This document shows positions 1 to 9,300 of a stretch of 18,903 nt of DNA, piece after piece (the stretch's first letter is position 1; each line of letters opens with the position of its first letter). This stretch comes from CAYGKP01 sp964350605 (GTDB lineage: Bacteria > Bacteroidota > Bacteroidia > Cytophagales > JAAEPT01). Position numbers and translations under genes: made by a program. The stretch covers positions 1 through 18,903 of the forward strand of contig CAYGKP010000023.1 of NCBI GenBank assembly GCA_964350605.1, written 5' to 3'. Under the pieces are notes generated by a model. That model worked only from the letters and a program-made list of their open reading frames with translations, did no database searches and was not told the origin of the DNA.

Positions 1-1
1 T

Positions 2-1405
2 CCGATGATCCCGATGACGATCAGCTACTTCACCCACCACTCGAAAACGCGGGGGCAAGCGGTGCGCACGGGACTGCTCTATGGGCTGTTCATCGTTCTG
101 ATTTACACACTGTTAGGCACACTTGTCGCGCGGGTCAACGGCCCGGGCTTTGCCAACTGGCTTTCGACCAACTGGGTGCCCAACGTGCTGTTTTTCGTGC
201 TGCTGTTGGTGTTTGCCTTTTCCTTCTTTGGCTGGTTTGAAATTGTGCTGCCCAATCGATTTATCAACAAAATCGACAGACGCAGCGAGCGCGGCGGGTT
301 GGCTGGCATCTTTTTCATGGCTTTTACGCTGGCACTCGTGTCGTTCTCGTGCACGGGTCCGATCGTGGGTAACGTTCTGATCCTGGCCTTTGGCGGCGAA
401 TGGCTCAAGCCGATCATCGGCATGATGGGCTTCTCGCTGGCCATCGCGATTCCGTTTGCGCTCTTCGCCATTTTCCCCGGTTGGTTGTCGGGGTTGCCCA
501 AGTCGGGCGGTTGGCTCAACAGCGTGAAAGTAGTACTCGGCTTTTTCGAGCTGGCCCTGGCGCTCAAGTTTCTCTCGGTTGCCGACCAAGCCTATCACTG
601 GGGCATCCTTGACCGCGAGGTATTCCTCGCGATGTGGATCGCCATTTTCTTTCTCTTGGGACTCTACTTGCTCGGCAAACTGCGCCTCCCGCACGACAGC
701 CCCGTGGAGGTCGTTCGCGTGCCGCGCCTGATTATGGCCCTCGCCGTTTTCTCCTTTGTGGTCTACTTGATCCCTGGGATGTGGGGCGCGCCGCTCAAGT
801 CGCTCAGTGGTGTATTGCCGCCGATGACGACCCAGGATTTTGACCTCGAGCGCATCGCCCGCGAGCAAAGTGGTGGTTCCGGCGATTTGTGCGAGGCGCC
901 GTTGTACGCCGACAAGCTGCACTTGCCCCACGGCCTGTCAGGCTACTTCGATTTGCGTCAAGCGATTTGCTGTGCCCGCCAGCAGGACAAGCCCATTTTC
1001 CTCGACTTCACGGGCCATGCCTGCGCCAACTGCCGCCAGATGGAGGCCGCCGTTTGGTCCGATCCGCGGGTACTCAAGATTTTGCAGGAAGACTACATCG
1101 TCTTGGCGTTGTATGGCGACGAGAAGATCATCAAGCTGCCCGCGAGCGAGCAGTTCACGACCACCGACGGCCTCGAAATCGAGGGCCTCGACGACTACAA
1201 CCAGGAGTTTTTGTACCACTTCTTCAAGCGTCAAGGCCAGCCCTACTACCTACTGTTGGGTGTGGATGAATCCGCTGGGAGCGAAAAAATCGTGATCGAA
1301 GAACTGGCCGCGCCCCAAGAATACGACTTGGATGTTGAACGGTTCATCAAGTTCCTCGAAACGGGGAAGGAGAACTTCCAGGCCCTGCAAGCGCGCAGCA
1401 AGTAA
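2..1405 (+). CDS. DsbD-like thiol:disulfide interchange protein (5' partial)
   Basis: This is the C-terminal part of a DsbD/CcdA-type electron-transfer protein that passes reducing power from cytoplasmic thioredoxin across the inner membrane to periplasmic thiols. The frame is open to the left edge: codon CCG at 2-4 precedes the first ATG at 5. The start of the visible protein, PMIPMTISYF, is the conserved stretch just after the first membrane cysteine, so the N-terminal domain and that cysteine lie outside the window. Numbering from the first Met, the second membrane cysteine is C116 in FSCTGP. About six or seven hydrophobic segments follow up to residue ~260. A periplasmic thioredoxin-like domain from ~300 carries a C340-A-N-C343 redox motif. 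The gene converges on the AsmA-like gene, with a 105-nt gap. The family call is firm; the exact physiological partner is not visible. Confidence 0.9.
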   Translation, partial: PMIPMTISYFTHHSKTRGQAVRTGLLYGLFIVLIYTLLGTLVARVNGPGFANWLSTNWVPNVLFFVLLLVFAFSFFGWFEIVLPNRFINKIDRRSERGGLAGIFFMAFTLALVSFSCTGPIVGNVLILAFGGEWLKPIIGMMGFSLAIAIPFALFAIFPGWLSGLPKSGGWLNSVKVVLGFFELALALKFLSVADQAYHWGILDREVFLAMWIAIFFLLGLYLLGKLRLPHDSPVEVVRVPRLIMALAVFSFVVYLIPGMWGAPLKSLSGVLPPMTTQDFDLERIAREQSGGSGDLCEAPLYADKLHLPHGLSGYFDLRQAICCARQQDKPIFLDFTGHACANCRQMEAAVWSDPRVLKILQEDYIVLALYGDEKIIKLPASEQFTTTDGLEIEGLDDYNQEFLYHFFKRQGQPYYLLLGVDESAGSEKIVIEELAAPQEYDLDVERFIKFLETGKENFQALQARSK

Positions 1406-1451
1406 GACAGTATCGAACGGACCTGATCCCCCTGATTCGTTCGGGTTGGGC

Positions 1452-1487
1452 ACAAAAAAGCGGGGCGATCATGTGACCACCCCGCTT
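1452..1487 (-). terminator. Rho-independent terminator of the AsmA-like gene
   Basis: Read on the minus strand, an 8-bp perfect stem (AAGCGGGG at 1458-1465 with CCCCGCTT at 1480-1487 on the plus strand) is followed by a run of six T. It lies just past the stop of the 1511-4129 gene. The plus-strand orientation has no T tract, so it mainly serves the minus-strand gene. Confidence 0.8.
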
Positions 1488-1510
1488 CGGGTATGTGGGT
1501 GGAAGTAAGG

Positions 1511-4129
1511 CTAGAAGCCGAAGCCTTTGATCTTCTCCTTGGCTTTCTCTTTGCCCTTTTCCTTGGCTTCCTCTTTTTTCTCTTCCACCTTCTCGGTGGC
1601 CTCTTCTTTCACTTCCTCTTTTTTCTCTTCGACTTTCTCTTTCACCTGCTCTTTGGCCTTCTCGACCTCCTCCTTGGCCTTTTCTTCCAAGGCGTCTTTG
1701 GCCTCCTGCTTGGCGTTGTTGCTCAGGAGCGTCGGTTTCGGATCCTCAATCGTGCCGCCCATTTTCAGGTCCAGATGAACGGTGCTGCCCCCGGCGTTCG
1801 AAACGCCAAGGTTTGAGAGTTGCGAGTTGAGCTGCGTACCGATCTGACCCGCGGGAACGTCCATGCCGACCAAGTAGTCCAGTGCGCCCGTGATGCCCGT
1901 CGAGCCTTCGACAGTCGAGTTCACGTTGCCCAGCTTCACAGGGAATTGTTCGACAAAGAGCTTTCCGTTCACGATCTGAGTTTTGATCGCGGTGTTGCCC
2001 AGAGTGACGTTGTTCAGGTTGTCCAACTTGGTGGCTTGCTGAATTGCGTCGAGCGCTTTCAGGTTGCTGACCGAGGCATTTTGGAGCTTCACAATGCCAC
2101 CGCCCGTGAGGGTCTCGTAGATCGGCATCATGTCCTGACCAAGCAGCCCACCGATTTTGAAGTCGGTCGAGAACGAGCCAGCCATTTTTTCGGCGGCGGG
2201 CAGGTATTTGCGCACCGGGGCGAAGGCCTCGTACGCCTGCTGAATTTTCATCGAGGCAATGCCGAACACAAAGTCATACTCGGGCTTCTCGATGTTTTTG
2301 GTGTCGTAGAAACCACTGGCGGTCACACGGCCACCGAACAGGTCGAAACCAGTGCCTTGCAACAGGCTCACCCGCTGGTCGCGCACCAAGATGGTGCCCA
2401 CCAGGTTTTTCATGTCCCAGGTGCTGTACTTCACATCGGCGATTTTCGAAGCAAACGTGAAGTCGATGTTCTCGGGCACGCCGACGACTTCAAGAGCCAC
2501 CTCTTCTTCTGGGGTGGCGGCCACTTCTTCGGTCTCGTCACCCATGAACTCGTTGATGTCCATGACGTTCGAGTTCAGGTTCATCTGCCCGCGCAGGACC
2601 GGATCGGCCTCGCCGAAGGCATAGCCCAGGTAGTTGGAAATCTTACCCGTGAGGGCGAAGTCCGACTTACCAACCGTGCCATCGAATTGCGAAATGGTGA
2701 AGGCTTCGGGCGTCAGGTCCATGGCCGCCGCCGGGATGGTAAGACCTTGGGGCAGGTCGGCGGATTTGTAGATCAGGTCGGTGATCTTCAGCCCACCACT
2801 GACCGCAGGCAGTTCGCCCGACGCTTCGTTGTAGACGCCATTGGCCGCGACTTTCAGATCAATCAGGCCCTTCAGGTCGGTGTCCTCCATCGGCACCATC
2901 TTGGTGAGAGTCGCCAAGTCTACCTTGGCGTTGGCCGCCGCGTCGAGTGCGATGACCGTCAATCCGGCCATCCGCAGACGGGCCGAGATTAGGTTGCCGC
3001 CCAGGTTTGCGACGAATTTCTTCAGGTCGATGATCGTCTCATCGATCACCCCGTCTTTGCAGTCCACGCTGAGGTCCACGCCAATGCCCGTAACCGCCGT
3101 TGGCAAGTCAGGGTATTGGAATAGGCCCTTGTCGACCAGCAGTTTGAGGCCAAAACCCGGCAGGGTTTCCTCGGTGTAGTTGCCTTTCACGTAGCCGTCG
3201 AAGGTGATGGTGCCGTCCAGCTTCATGCCCGCCATGTCCTCAAGGAAGACCCCGGGAACAAGCGAGAAGAGCGAGGCGAAGGTGTTCTCCTTCGCCGCGT
3301 AGGTGATGTCCATTTCCATGGCCTCATCTGTCATGGCGAACCAGCCCGCAAAGTCGATCTCAAAGTCGGCGAGCTTCACGAAGTTGCTCGTCTCATCGAA
3401 GCTGAGCAGCATGCGCGTGGTGTCCGTCATGTCGATGTGCAGGGTCAACTCCGATTCCAGCGGTTTTTCAGCCAGGTAGGCGAGGCCCTCCATTTCGTAG
3501 GTAAACTCGGCGATGCTCGTCGAGGTGACCAGGTCATACTTCTCGGCGATCAGCGCACTACCCGTGTGGTTCAGGCCGCGAATCTCGGCGTACATGTCGC
3601 CCGCCCGGTCGTCGTAGATCACCACGCCATCGCGGATCTCCCATTCCTTTACTTTGAGGACCATGGGTTTGACCTCCTCTTCCGGTTCGGGTGCGACTTG
3701 TTCTTCGGATGGAATGTAGATGTCCCAGTTGGCCTTGCCTGCCTTGTCGACTTTCGCCAAGATGACGGGTTTGTCCAGCAGAATGCCTTCCACTTTGTAG
3801 GTATCGCCGAACAGGCTCCACAGGTCAATGGTGATGGCGAATTCGTCCATCTTCACCAGGGTGTCGCCCTCAAAGTCATCCTTGCCGACCACGCCGAAGT
3901 TTTTCAGTTGGGCGGTGATGTCGGGAAAATTCGAGAAGATCGAGAGGGAAAAGTCGTCTTCGCTCGCGTAAATGTCGGCGTTGACTTGCTGCTCGATTTG
4001 GGCTTCAATGGCTTCCTTGACATCTTTCTTGAAGACGGTGGTGACCAGTAGAATGCCGATGATGAGCAGGGCGATGATGATGCCAAGTGACCAAAGCGTG
4101 ATTTTTAGAAAGCGACGTGCGATGCGCAT
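1511..4129 (-). CDS. AsmA-like envelope protein with Lys/Glu-rich tail
   Basis: The predicted 872-residue protein has a short basic N-terminus, one transmembrane helix (about residues 10-32), and then a long beta-rich region typical of AsmA/TamB-like proteins. The AsmA_2 style is recognisable in the early segment 'FPDITAQLKNFGV' and in the repeated strands ending with 'GGTIEDPKPTLLS'. Members of this superfamily are anchored in the inner membrane, extend into the periplasm, and are implicated in lipid transport or outer-membrane homeostasis. The last ~65 residues are almost entirely K, E, A and V. They form a highly charged helix with a 15-residue repeat, ending in IKGFGF. The middle also has an acidic linker (about 145-155, EPEEEV). 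The start at 4129 precedes the basic-hydrophobic anchor. The gene is divergent from comF with a 66-nt gap. Substrate is unknown. Confidence 0.85.
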   Translation of the reverse strand: MRIARRFLKITLWSLGIIIALLIIGILLVTTVFKKDVKEAIEAQIEQQVNADIYASEDDFSLSIFSNFPDITAQLKNFGVVGKDDFEGDTLVKMDEFAITIDLWSLFGDTYKVEGILLDKPVILAKVDKAGKANWDIYIPSEEQVAPEPEEEVKPMVLKVKEWEIRDGVVIYDDRAGDMYAEIRGLNHTGSALIAEKYDLVTSTSIAEFTYEMEGLAYLAEKPLESELTLHIDMTDTTRMLLSFDETSNFVKLADFEIDFAGWFAMTDEAMEMDITYAAKENTFASLFSLVPGVFLEDMAGMKLDGTITFDGYVKGNYTEETLPGFGLKLLVDKGLFQYPDLPTAVTGIGVDLSVDCKDGVIDETIIDLKKFVANLGGNLISARLRMAGLTVIALDAAANAKVDLATLTKMVPMEDTDLKGLIDLKVAANGVYNEASGELPAVSGGLKITDLIYKSADLPQGLTIPAAAMDLTPEAFTISQFDGTVGKSDFALTGKISNYLGYAFGEADPVLRGQMNLNSNVMDINEFMGDETEEVAATPEEEVALEVVGVPENIDFTFASKIADVKYSTWDMKNLVGTILVRDQRVSLLQGTGFDLFGGRVTASGFYDTKNIEKPEYDFVFGIASMKIQQAYEAFAPVRKYLPAAEKMAGSFSTDFKIGGLLGQDMMPIYETLTGGGIVKLQNASVSNLKALDAIQQATKLDNLNNVTLGNTAIKTQIVNGKLFVEQFPVKLGNVNSTVEGSTGITGALDYLVGMDVPAGQIGTQLNSQLSNLGVSNAGGSTVHLDLKMGGTIEDPKPTLLSNNAKQEAKDALEEKAKEEVEKAKEQVKEKVEEKKEEVKEEATEKVEEKKEEAKEKGKEKAKEKIKGFGF
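1567..1630 (-). repeat. 45-bp tandem repeat in the AsmA tail
   Basis: An identical 19-base segment (CTTCCTCTTTTTTCTCTTC on the plus strand) occurs at 1567-1585 and again at 1612-1630, exactly 45 bases apart. This corresponds to a 15-residue unit beginning EKVEEKKEE in the AsmA-like protein. The surrounding ~150 bases are strongly polypyrimidine on the plus strand. Confidence 0.85.
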
Positions 4130-4152
4130 GGGTGGGAATGATCTCGTTTCCG

Positions 4153-4160
4153 AAAAAGTA
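4153..4160 (-). promoter_or_regulatory. Candidate -7 box for the AsmA-like gene
   Basis: On the minus strand TACTTTTT matches seven of the eight positions of the Bacteroidota -7 element TANNTTTG. It ends 23 nt before the ATG at 4129, much like the spacing seen at prfA. No clear -33 TTG is present at the expected distance, so this is tentative. Confidence 0.35.
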
Positions 4161-4195
4161 CGAAATCTCTTACTTGATCTGCGAAGACTCCTAAA

Positions 4196-4858
4196 ATGAA
4201 ATTACTGGTGGACCTACTTTTTCCTCGACGTTCCCTGGTTGGGGGCGGTTTGTTGGCCGAGGGCGAGGCGTGGATCACTTTCGAAGAGCGATTGGCCCTT
4301 CCGTTGACACAATTAGGACCAACCAGTTCCGAATTGCGCGGCCGGTTTCCAGCGGAAGCCGACATCCTGTTTGCGGCAGCTTACCTGTGGTATGGCCAAA
4401 AGACCAGCACCCAGGCATTGATTCATCACCTTAAGTACCACGACCGCCCCGAGGTGGGCGAGGTGCTCGGGGCGTGGTTTGCGCAGTCGTTGAAGGATGA
4501 ATTGCCGCCTGTTGACTTGTTGATTCCCGTTCCCTTGGACCCAAAGCGAAAACGCGACTACAACCAAGCCGCTCATGTGACGATGGGCCTTTCCGCCGAG
4601 CTTAGCCTGTTGTGGCGCGAGGATGTGCTTTTTAAGAATGCCTCGACCAAAACCCAGACTCAAAAGTCGGTGGCCGAGCGACAAGCCGACCTGTTGGGCA
4701 AGTTTTCGGTTCGACCAGGCATTGATCTGAGTGGCAAGCGGATTGCCCTGGTCGATGACGTGCTGACCACTGGATCGACCTTGGCCAGTTGCGCTTTGGC
4801 CTTGCGGGCGGCTGGTGCGGCGAGTGTTGGCACCTTGACCTTGGGGGCGACCCGATAG
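4196..4858 (+). CDS. ComF family phosphoribosyltransferase-like protein
   Basis: A 220-residue protein with the phosphoribosyltransferase fold of ComF/GntX proteins, which are associated with DNA uptake and transformation. The PRPP-binding loop is clear (VDDVLTTGST, residues 186-195). The conserved upstream segment 'LIPVPLDPKRKRDYNQA' (109-125) is the ComF signature. The N-terminus is unusual. Where most ComF proteins have CxxC pairs forming a zinc finger, this protein reads LFPRRSLVGGGLLAEGEAW (8-26) with no cysteine; the only Cys in the protein is C199. The start ATG at 4196 follows an A-rich stretch, and no Shine-Dalgarno is visible. It is divergent from the AsmA-like gene and converges on gldJ. 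Family assignment is strong; a role in competence is inferred from the family only. Confidence 0.88.
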   Translation: MKLLVDLLFPRRSLVGGGLLAEGEAWITFEERLALPLTQLGPTSSELRGRFPAEADILFAAAYLWYGQKTSTQALIHHLKYHDRPEVGEVLGAWFAQSLKDELPPVDLLIPVPLDPKRKRDYNQAAHVTMGLSAELSLLWREDVLFKNASTKTQTQKSVAERQADLLGKFSVRPGIDLSGKRIALVDDVLTTGSTLASCALALRAAGAASVGTLTLGATR

Positions 4859-4895
4859 GCAGTTCCGACCTCCATCCCTGACAGATTAGATGTGG

Positions 4896-4932
4896 GCACA
4901 AAAAGAAAGGGCCTCCATATGGAGGCCCTTTC
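4896..4932 (-). terminator. Rho-independent terminator of gldJ
   Basis: A perfect 28-base palindrome (two 14-base arms, 4905-4918 and 4919-4932, centred on CATATG) is followed on the minus strand by five T and then GTGCCC. It lies 23 nt past the gldJ stop. The T tract is only on the minus strand, so it terminates gldJ rather than comF. Confidence 0.85.
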
Positions 4933-4955
4933 GGGAGATTGTGTCTCGGCAAGAA

Positions 4956-6185
4956 CTAGTAGTTCGTACCTGCGCGGATCATCGCGCAACGGAAACCGAT
5001 GGTTGCAGTCGACGAATCCTTGTCCAAGTATCGACGAGTACCTGGCGACAGCCAGTAGGCAACGTCTTTCCACGAGCCGCCTTTGTAGACGCGCGAGTCG
5101 TTCGAAACCATCGAGTAGCGGACATTGTCGTAACCGACACGGCTTTTCGAAGAAGGCAACGGTGGCTCCATCTCATCGAGGTAGCCGTCGCGGCGCACAG
5201 GGTTCAGGTCATCAAAGGCCTGGAACGACGTGGCACGGTAGGTATCCTCCACCCATTCGTTGACGTTCCCCGACATGTTGTAGAGGTTGAAGTCGTTCGG
5301 TGGGTAGTTGTAGATGTAGTCGGTAATCATCGCACCATCGTTCAAGCGACCAGCGATACCAGCGTAGTCACCACGACCGCGCTTGAAGTTGGCCAGGAAC
5401 GAGCCCATCTCTTTTCCGTAGGGGTTACGCAGTGCGTGACCATCCCATGGGTAGAGGCGGCGGTGGGTTTGGTTTTCATCCAACCACTGGTTACCAATGA
5501 GCGCGTAGGCAGCGTATTCCCACTCAGCCTCAAGCGGCAAGCGGTAGTTTGGCAGCACCACACCCGACTCGAGCGGAATGCGGCCACCTTCTGTTCCTTC
5601 TGGCACTTCAATGCCTGCATCGTCAGCCAATTTCTTGTTGACGACCGAGGTGCGCCACAGGCAGAAATCCTGGGCTTGCTCCCAGCTTACACCCACAACA
5701 GGGAAGTAGCGGAAACCAGGGTAACGTAGGTAGTGGTCGATGTAAGGGTCGTTGAAGGCCAGTTCCGATTGCCACACCATGGTGTCAGGCAAGGCCGAAA
5801 CGTAGAACTCTTCGCTGGAATCCTTCTTCACGTAGAAGAGGTATTCGATCCAGTGGATGTTGGCCACTTCGGTTTCGTCCATGTAGAACGAAGCGACGGT
5901 CACTGTCCGCTCGATGTTGTCGTTGGTGTGGAGCAAATCCTCCTCAAACGTACCGAGGACGGTCCGTCCACCTTCGATGTAGACCAAGTTGGGTCCCTCG
6001 GGTTGTCCCGCGAAATCGGCCACTTGGAAACCGTCTTCTTCGTTATAGGCAAGGCCCGTAACGGTACTGGCGCCACCGGGGTTCTCACTGGTGGGGGCTC
6101 CACCTTTGCCACCGCAAGACGCGAGGACAAAAGCGCAGGCCACGCCGAGAACGGCTGGTTGACTAAAGCGCAAAATCTTCTTCAT
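4956..6185 (-). CDS. gldJ: GldJ-like gliding motility / type IX secretion lipoprotein
   Basis: A lipoprotein of the formylglycine-generating-enzyme (SUMF1) fold. It closely resembles GldJ, an outer-membrane-associated component needed for gliding and T9SS function in Bacteroidota. Counted from MKK (start at 6185), the signal peptide ends in a lipobox, VLAS-C24. The FGE-like domain has the blocks 'VYIEGGRTVLGTFEED', 'VASFYMDETEVANIHWIEY', 'YFPVVGVSWEQAQDFC', 'YRLPLEAEWEYAA', 'MSGNVNEWVED', 'YKGGSWKD' and C-terminal 'IGFRCAM'. An upstream in-frame ATG at 6194 would add MCV, but the MKK start gives a normal signal peptide. The related gldK is usually followed by gldLMN. Here the gene stands alone, which favours GldJ. 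At about 410 residues it is shorter than the Flavobacterium protein. It is probably structural rather than catalytic. Confidence 0.85.
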   Translation of the reverse strand: MKKILRFSQPAVLGVACAFVLASCGGKGGAPTSENPGGASTVTGLAYNEEDGFQVADFAGQPEGPNLVYIEGGRTVLGTFEEDLLHTNDNIERTVTVASFYMDETEVANIHWIEYLFYVKKDSSEEFYVSALPDTMVWQSELAFNDPYIDHYLRYPGFRYFPVVGVSWEQAQDFCLWRTSVVNKKLADDAGIEVPEGTEGGRIPLESGVVLPNYRLPLEAEWEYAAYALIGNQWLDENQTHRRLYPWDGHALRNPYGKEMGSFLANFKRGRGDYAGIAGRLNDGAMITDYIYNYPPNDFNLYNMSGNVNEWVEDTYRATSFQAFDDLNPVRRDGYLDEMEPPLPSSKSRVGYDNVRYSMVSNDSRVYKGGSWKDVAYWLSPGTRRYLDKDSSTATIGFRCAMIRAGTNY

Positions 6186-6223
6186 AACACACATGGTTTA
6201 CTAGCCTGACACTAATCTGCTGC

Positions 6224-6254
6224 GAAATCTACGCACAATTGTTCTCTCGTGCAA
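6224..6254 (-). promoter_or_regulatory. Candidate gldJ promoter
   Basis: On the minus strand TAGATTTC (6231 to 6224) matches TANNTTTG except for its last base. A TTG (6254 to 6252) lies 20 nt upstream, close to the -33/-7 spacing expected in Bacteroidota. The box ends 38 nt before the ATG at 6185. Suggestive only. Confidence 0.35.
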
Positions 6255-6257
6255 TGC

Positions 6258-6305
6258 AACCTGTGAAAAATGCAACCCCTCAAAGGGGTCGACCTGCCAC
6301 AGGTT
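6258..6305 (-). promoter_or_regulatory. Nested inverted repeat between mfd and gldJ
   Basis: An outer 8-base perfect pair (AACCTGTG at 6258-6265 with CACAGGTT at 6298-6305) encloses an inner 6-bp hairpin (ACCCCT at 6275-6280, AGGGGT at 6284-6289, loop CAA). On the minus strand the inner hairpin is followed by TGCATTTTT, so it could be a modest mfd terminator. The outer pair makes a larger cruciform or an operator upstream of the gldJ promoter equally possible. The words ATGCAACC at 6254 and 6270 are also duplicated here. Confidence 0.5.
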
Positions 6306-6347
6306 ACACCTTAAACTAACGAACCGAAAATTTATTGTGTTTCCCGC

Positions 6348-9300
6348 TCAAGAGGAAGCGGAGGCCGCAGATTTCACCGAAAATGTTTCGAGTGCTCTAA
6401 GAGCCACCTGGGCTTCGGGGATGGATTTCACTTGGGCGATGGTGAGGATCATTTGGCCCTTGCGGTCCTCCATCGAACAGATCCGCGGGTGGGCTTGCAG
6501 GTAGGCAAGGACCCTTTCAAACACCGGCGACTGGAAATAGCGGTCGTTTTTGTCGGTTGGCACGTAGGCGCGCAGCTTTTCATTCTTCAAGCGCAGGCGG
6601 TGGAAGCCCAGCCGTTCGGCCGTCCAGCGCAGTTGAATGCTTTCGCACAAGGCTTCGGCTTCTGGGGGCAGGGGCCCGAAGCGGTCGCGCAATTCGGTTT
6701 CGAAGGCTTCGAGTTGTTCGGTGCTTTCCAAGCGGTCCGCGCGGTTATAGAGGCGCAGGCGTTCGGAGATGTCCGATACATAGGTGTCGGGCAAAAGGAC
6801 TTCCAGGTCCGTTTCGATCTGACAGTCGGAGGTCAGCGACTCGCTTTCCAATTGGCCGCTGAAGAGCTCTTTGAATTCGGTCTCCTTCAGTTCACCAATC
6901 GCTTCGTCGAGGAGTTGGTGATAGGTCTCCATGCCCAGGTCGTGGATGAAACCCGATTGCTCGGCCCCAAGCAGGTCGCCCGCTCCGCGCAGGTCCAAGT
7001 CGCGCATCGCGATCTTGAGCCCGTCGCCCAGTTCGGTAAATTCTTCCAAAGCCTGGAGTCGTTTCCGGGCATCGGCGGTCATTGCGTCCTGGTTAGCGAC
7101 AATCAGGTAGCAATAGGCCTTTTGGTTCGAGCGGCCCACGCGCCCGCGCATCTGGTGCAGGTCGGAGAGACCATACATATGTGCGCGGTTGATCAGGATG
7201 GTATTCGCGTTGGGGATGTCGAGGCCCGATTCGATGATGTTAGTTGAGACCAGCACGTCGGCTTCGCCCGAGATGAAGGCGAGCATGGCCTTCTCCAATT
7301 GGTCGGCCTGCATTTGCCCGTGGGCGATCTGGACCTTCGCGTCAGGCACCAGGTGGAGAATCGTCGCAGCCAGCGATTCAATGTCGGCGATGCGGTTGTG
7401 CACCACGAAGGCTTGGCCGCCGCGCCCCAACTCGTGGCGGATCGCGTCGCGCATGAACGCTTCGTCGAAGGCGTGCACCTCGGTGGTCACCGGTTGGCGG
7501 TTCTGCGGCGGGGTGGTCATCATCGAGAGGTCGCGCGCGCCCATTAGCGAGAATTGCAGCGTGCGCGGAAGCGGCGTGGCCGTGAGGGGCAAGACGTCGA
7601 CGTTGACTTTCATGGTCTTGATTTTCTCCTTGACCGATACGCCGAACTTCTGCTCCTCGTCCACGACCAGAAGGCCCAGGTCCTTGAACTGCACTTGCGC
7701 GCCGACCAACTTGTGGGTGCCAATCAGGATGTCGATTTCGCCCGCTTTGGTGCGCGCCAGGATGTCCTTGGTGTCGGCCGCCGTGCGAAAGCGGCTCAGG
7801 TAGTCGACCCGCACGGGGAAGCCATCGAGGCGTTTCTTAAAGGTGTTATAGTGCTGCATGGCCAGCACCGTGGTGGGCACCAGGACGGCCACTTGCTTGC
7901 CGCCGGTCACGGCTTTGAACGCCGCGCGAATCGCAATCTCGGTTTTGCCAAAGCCCACGTCGCCACACACCAGGCGGTCCATCGGATTGGGGGCCTCCAT
8001 GTCTTGCTTGACCGCGAGGGTGGCTTTCTGTTGGTCGGGCGTATCGGCAAACGGAAAGGTCGATTCCATCGCCGCTTGCAGGTAGCCGTCCTGCGGGTAG
8101 GGATAGCCCGGCGCGGCTTTGCGCTTGGCGTACAGCTGAATCAAGTCGAAGGCCAGTTCGCGGACCCGCTTTTTGACCTTGTTCTTTTTGGTGTCCCACT
8201 CGCCGGAGCCCAGCTTCGACATCTGGGGCGGTTCGTTGTCCTTGCTGGCGTAGCGCGAAATTTTGTGCAGCGCGAGGATCGAGACCAAGAGCACGTCGTT
8301 GTCGCGATAGATCAGGCGGATGGCCTCTTGGGTGCGGCCATTGACCTCCACTTTTTCGATGCCCGCAAAACGACCGATGCCGTGGTCGATATGAGTGACG
8401 TAATCGCCCGCTTGCAGCGAGTGAATTTCGCGCAGGGTCAAGGCGCGGCGGCCCGTCACTTTCCGCACCGCGCCATGGTGGCGGTAGCGGTCGAAGAGTT
8501 GGTGCTCGGTGAAGAGCACCAGGCGCGTCTCGTGGTCGATGAAGCCTTCCTGAAGGGCCAGGTCCAGGCGGTCGATCCGAAGCTCGGGTTCGTGCTCGGC
8601 GATCATCTCGATCAATCGATCGAGCTGGCGGGGGTTGTCGCCCGCGACCATCGGTTGGTAGCCGCGGTGCTGGTAGTCGGCCAGGGCCAGGGCCACTTGC
8701 TCCAGGTCCTTGGCGAAGGAGGGTTGGGGTTCGGCTTGCAGCGCAATGGTTTGCTTGGCGGGGAAGGATTTTCGCTTGCCGAATTCGAGGATTGGTTGCG
8801 CTTCCACGGCGGTGCGGAACAAGGCTTGCGAGACGAACAGGTTGTCGGGCTCGGTAATCAAGGCGTTCTCCTTGCCGCCCGCGCGAAGGTTTTCGTACTC
8901 CTCGACGGCCTTGCGGTAGTAACGCCCCACGGTCTCCTCGGCGAAGGCATAGTCCTTCATCCACAGCGTACCCGCCTCGCCCAGAAACTCGAACAACGAT
9001 TCGCGGCGTTCCTGCTGCATCGACTCCTGCCCCTGCCAGTCGGGCAGGATCGAGACAGTCTTTTTGTTGTCCTGCGACAACTGGGTTTCGGGGTCGAACG
9101 AGCGGAGGCTTTCCACTTCCTCCCCAAGCAACTCGATCCGATAGGGCCACTCGTGTGCGAACGAATAGACATCGACGATCCCCCCGCGGACCGCGAACTG
9201 GCCCGGCTCGTAGACGAAGTCGACCTTCTCGAAGCCATGCTCCAAGAGGAACTGGTTGAGGAACTCGACATCCACCGCCTCGCCCACCTTCAGGTGGAAG

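Noticed and set aside
113..931. 272-codon minus-strand frame across the DsbD-like gene
   Set aside because: Its composition is highly charged (Q, E, H, R) and it opposes clear transmembrane and thioredoxin coding sequence.
1820..2992. 390-codon plus-strand frame opposite the AsmA-like gene
   Set aside because: It mirrors the AsmA coding strand and is full of H, R and V. The minus-strand frame has a membrane anchor, family features and a terminator.
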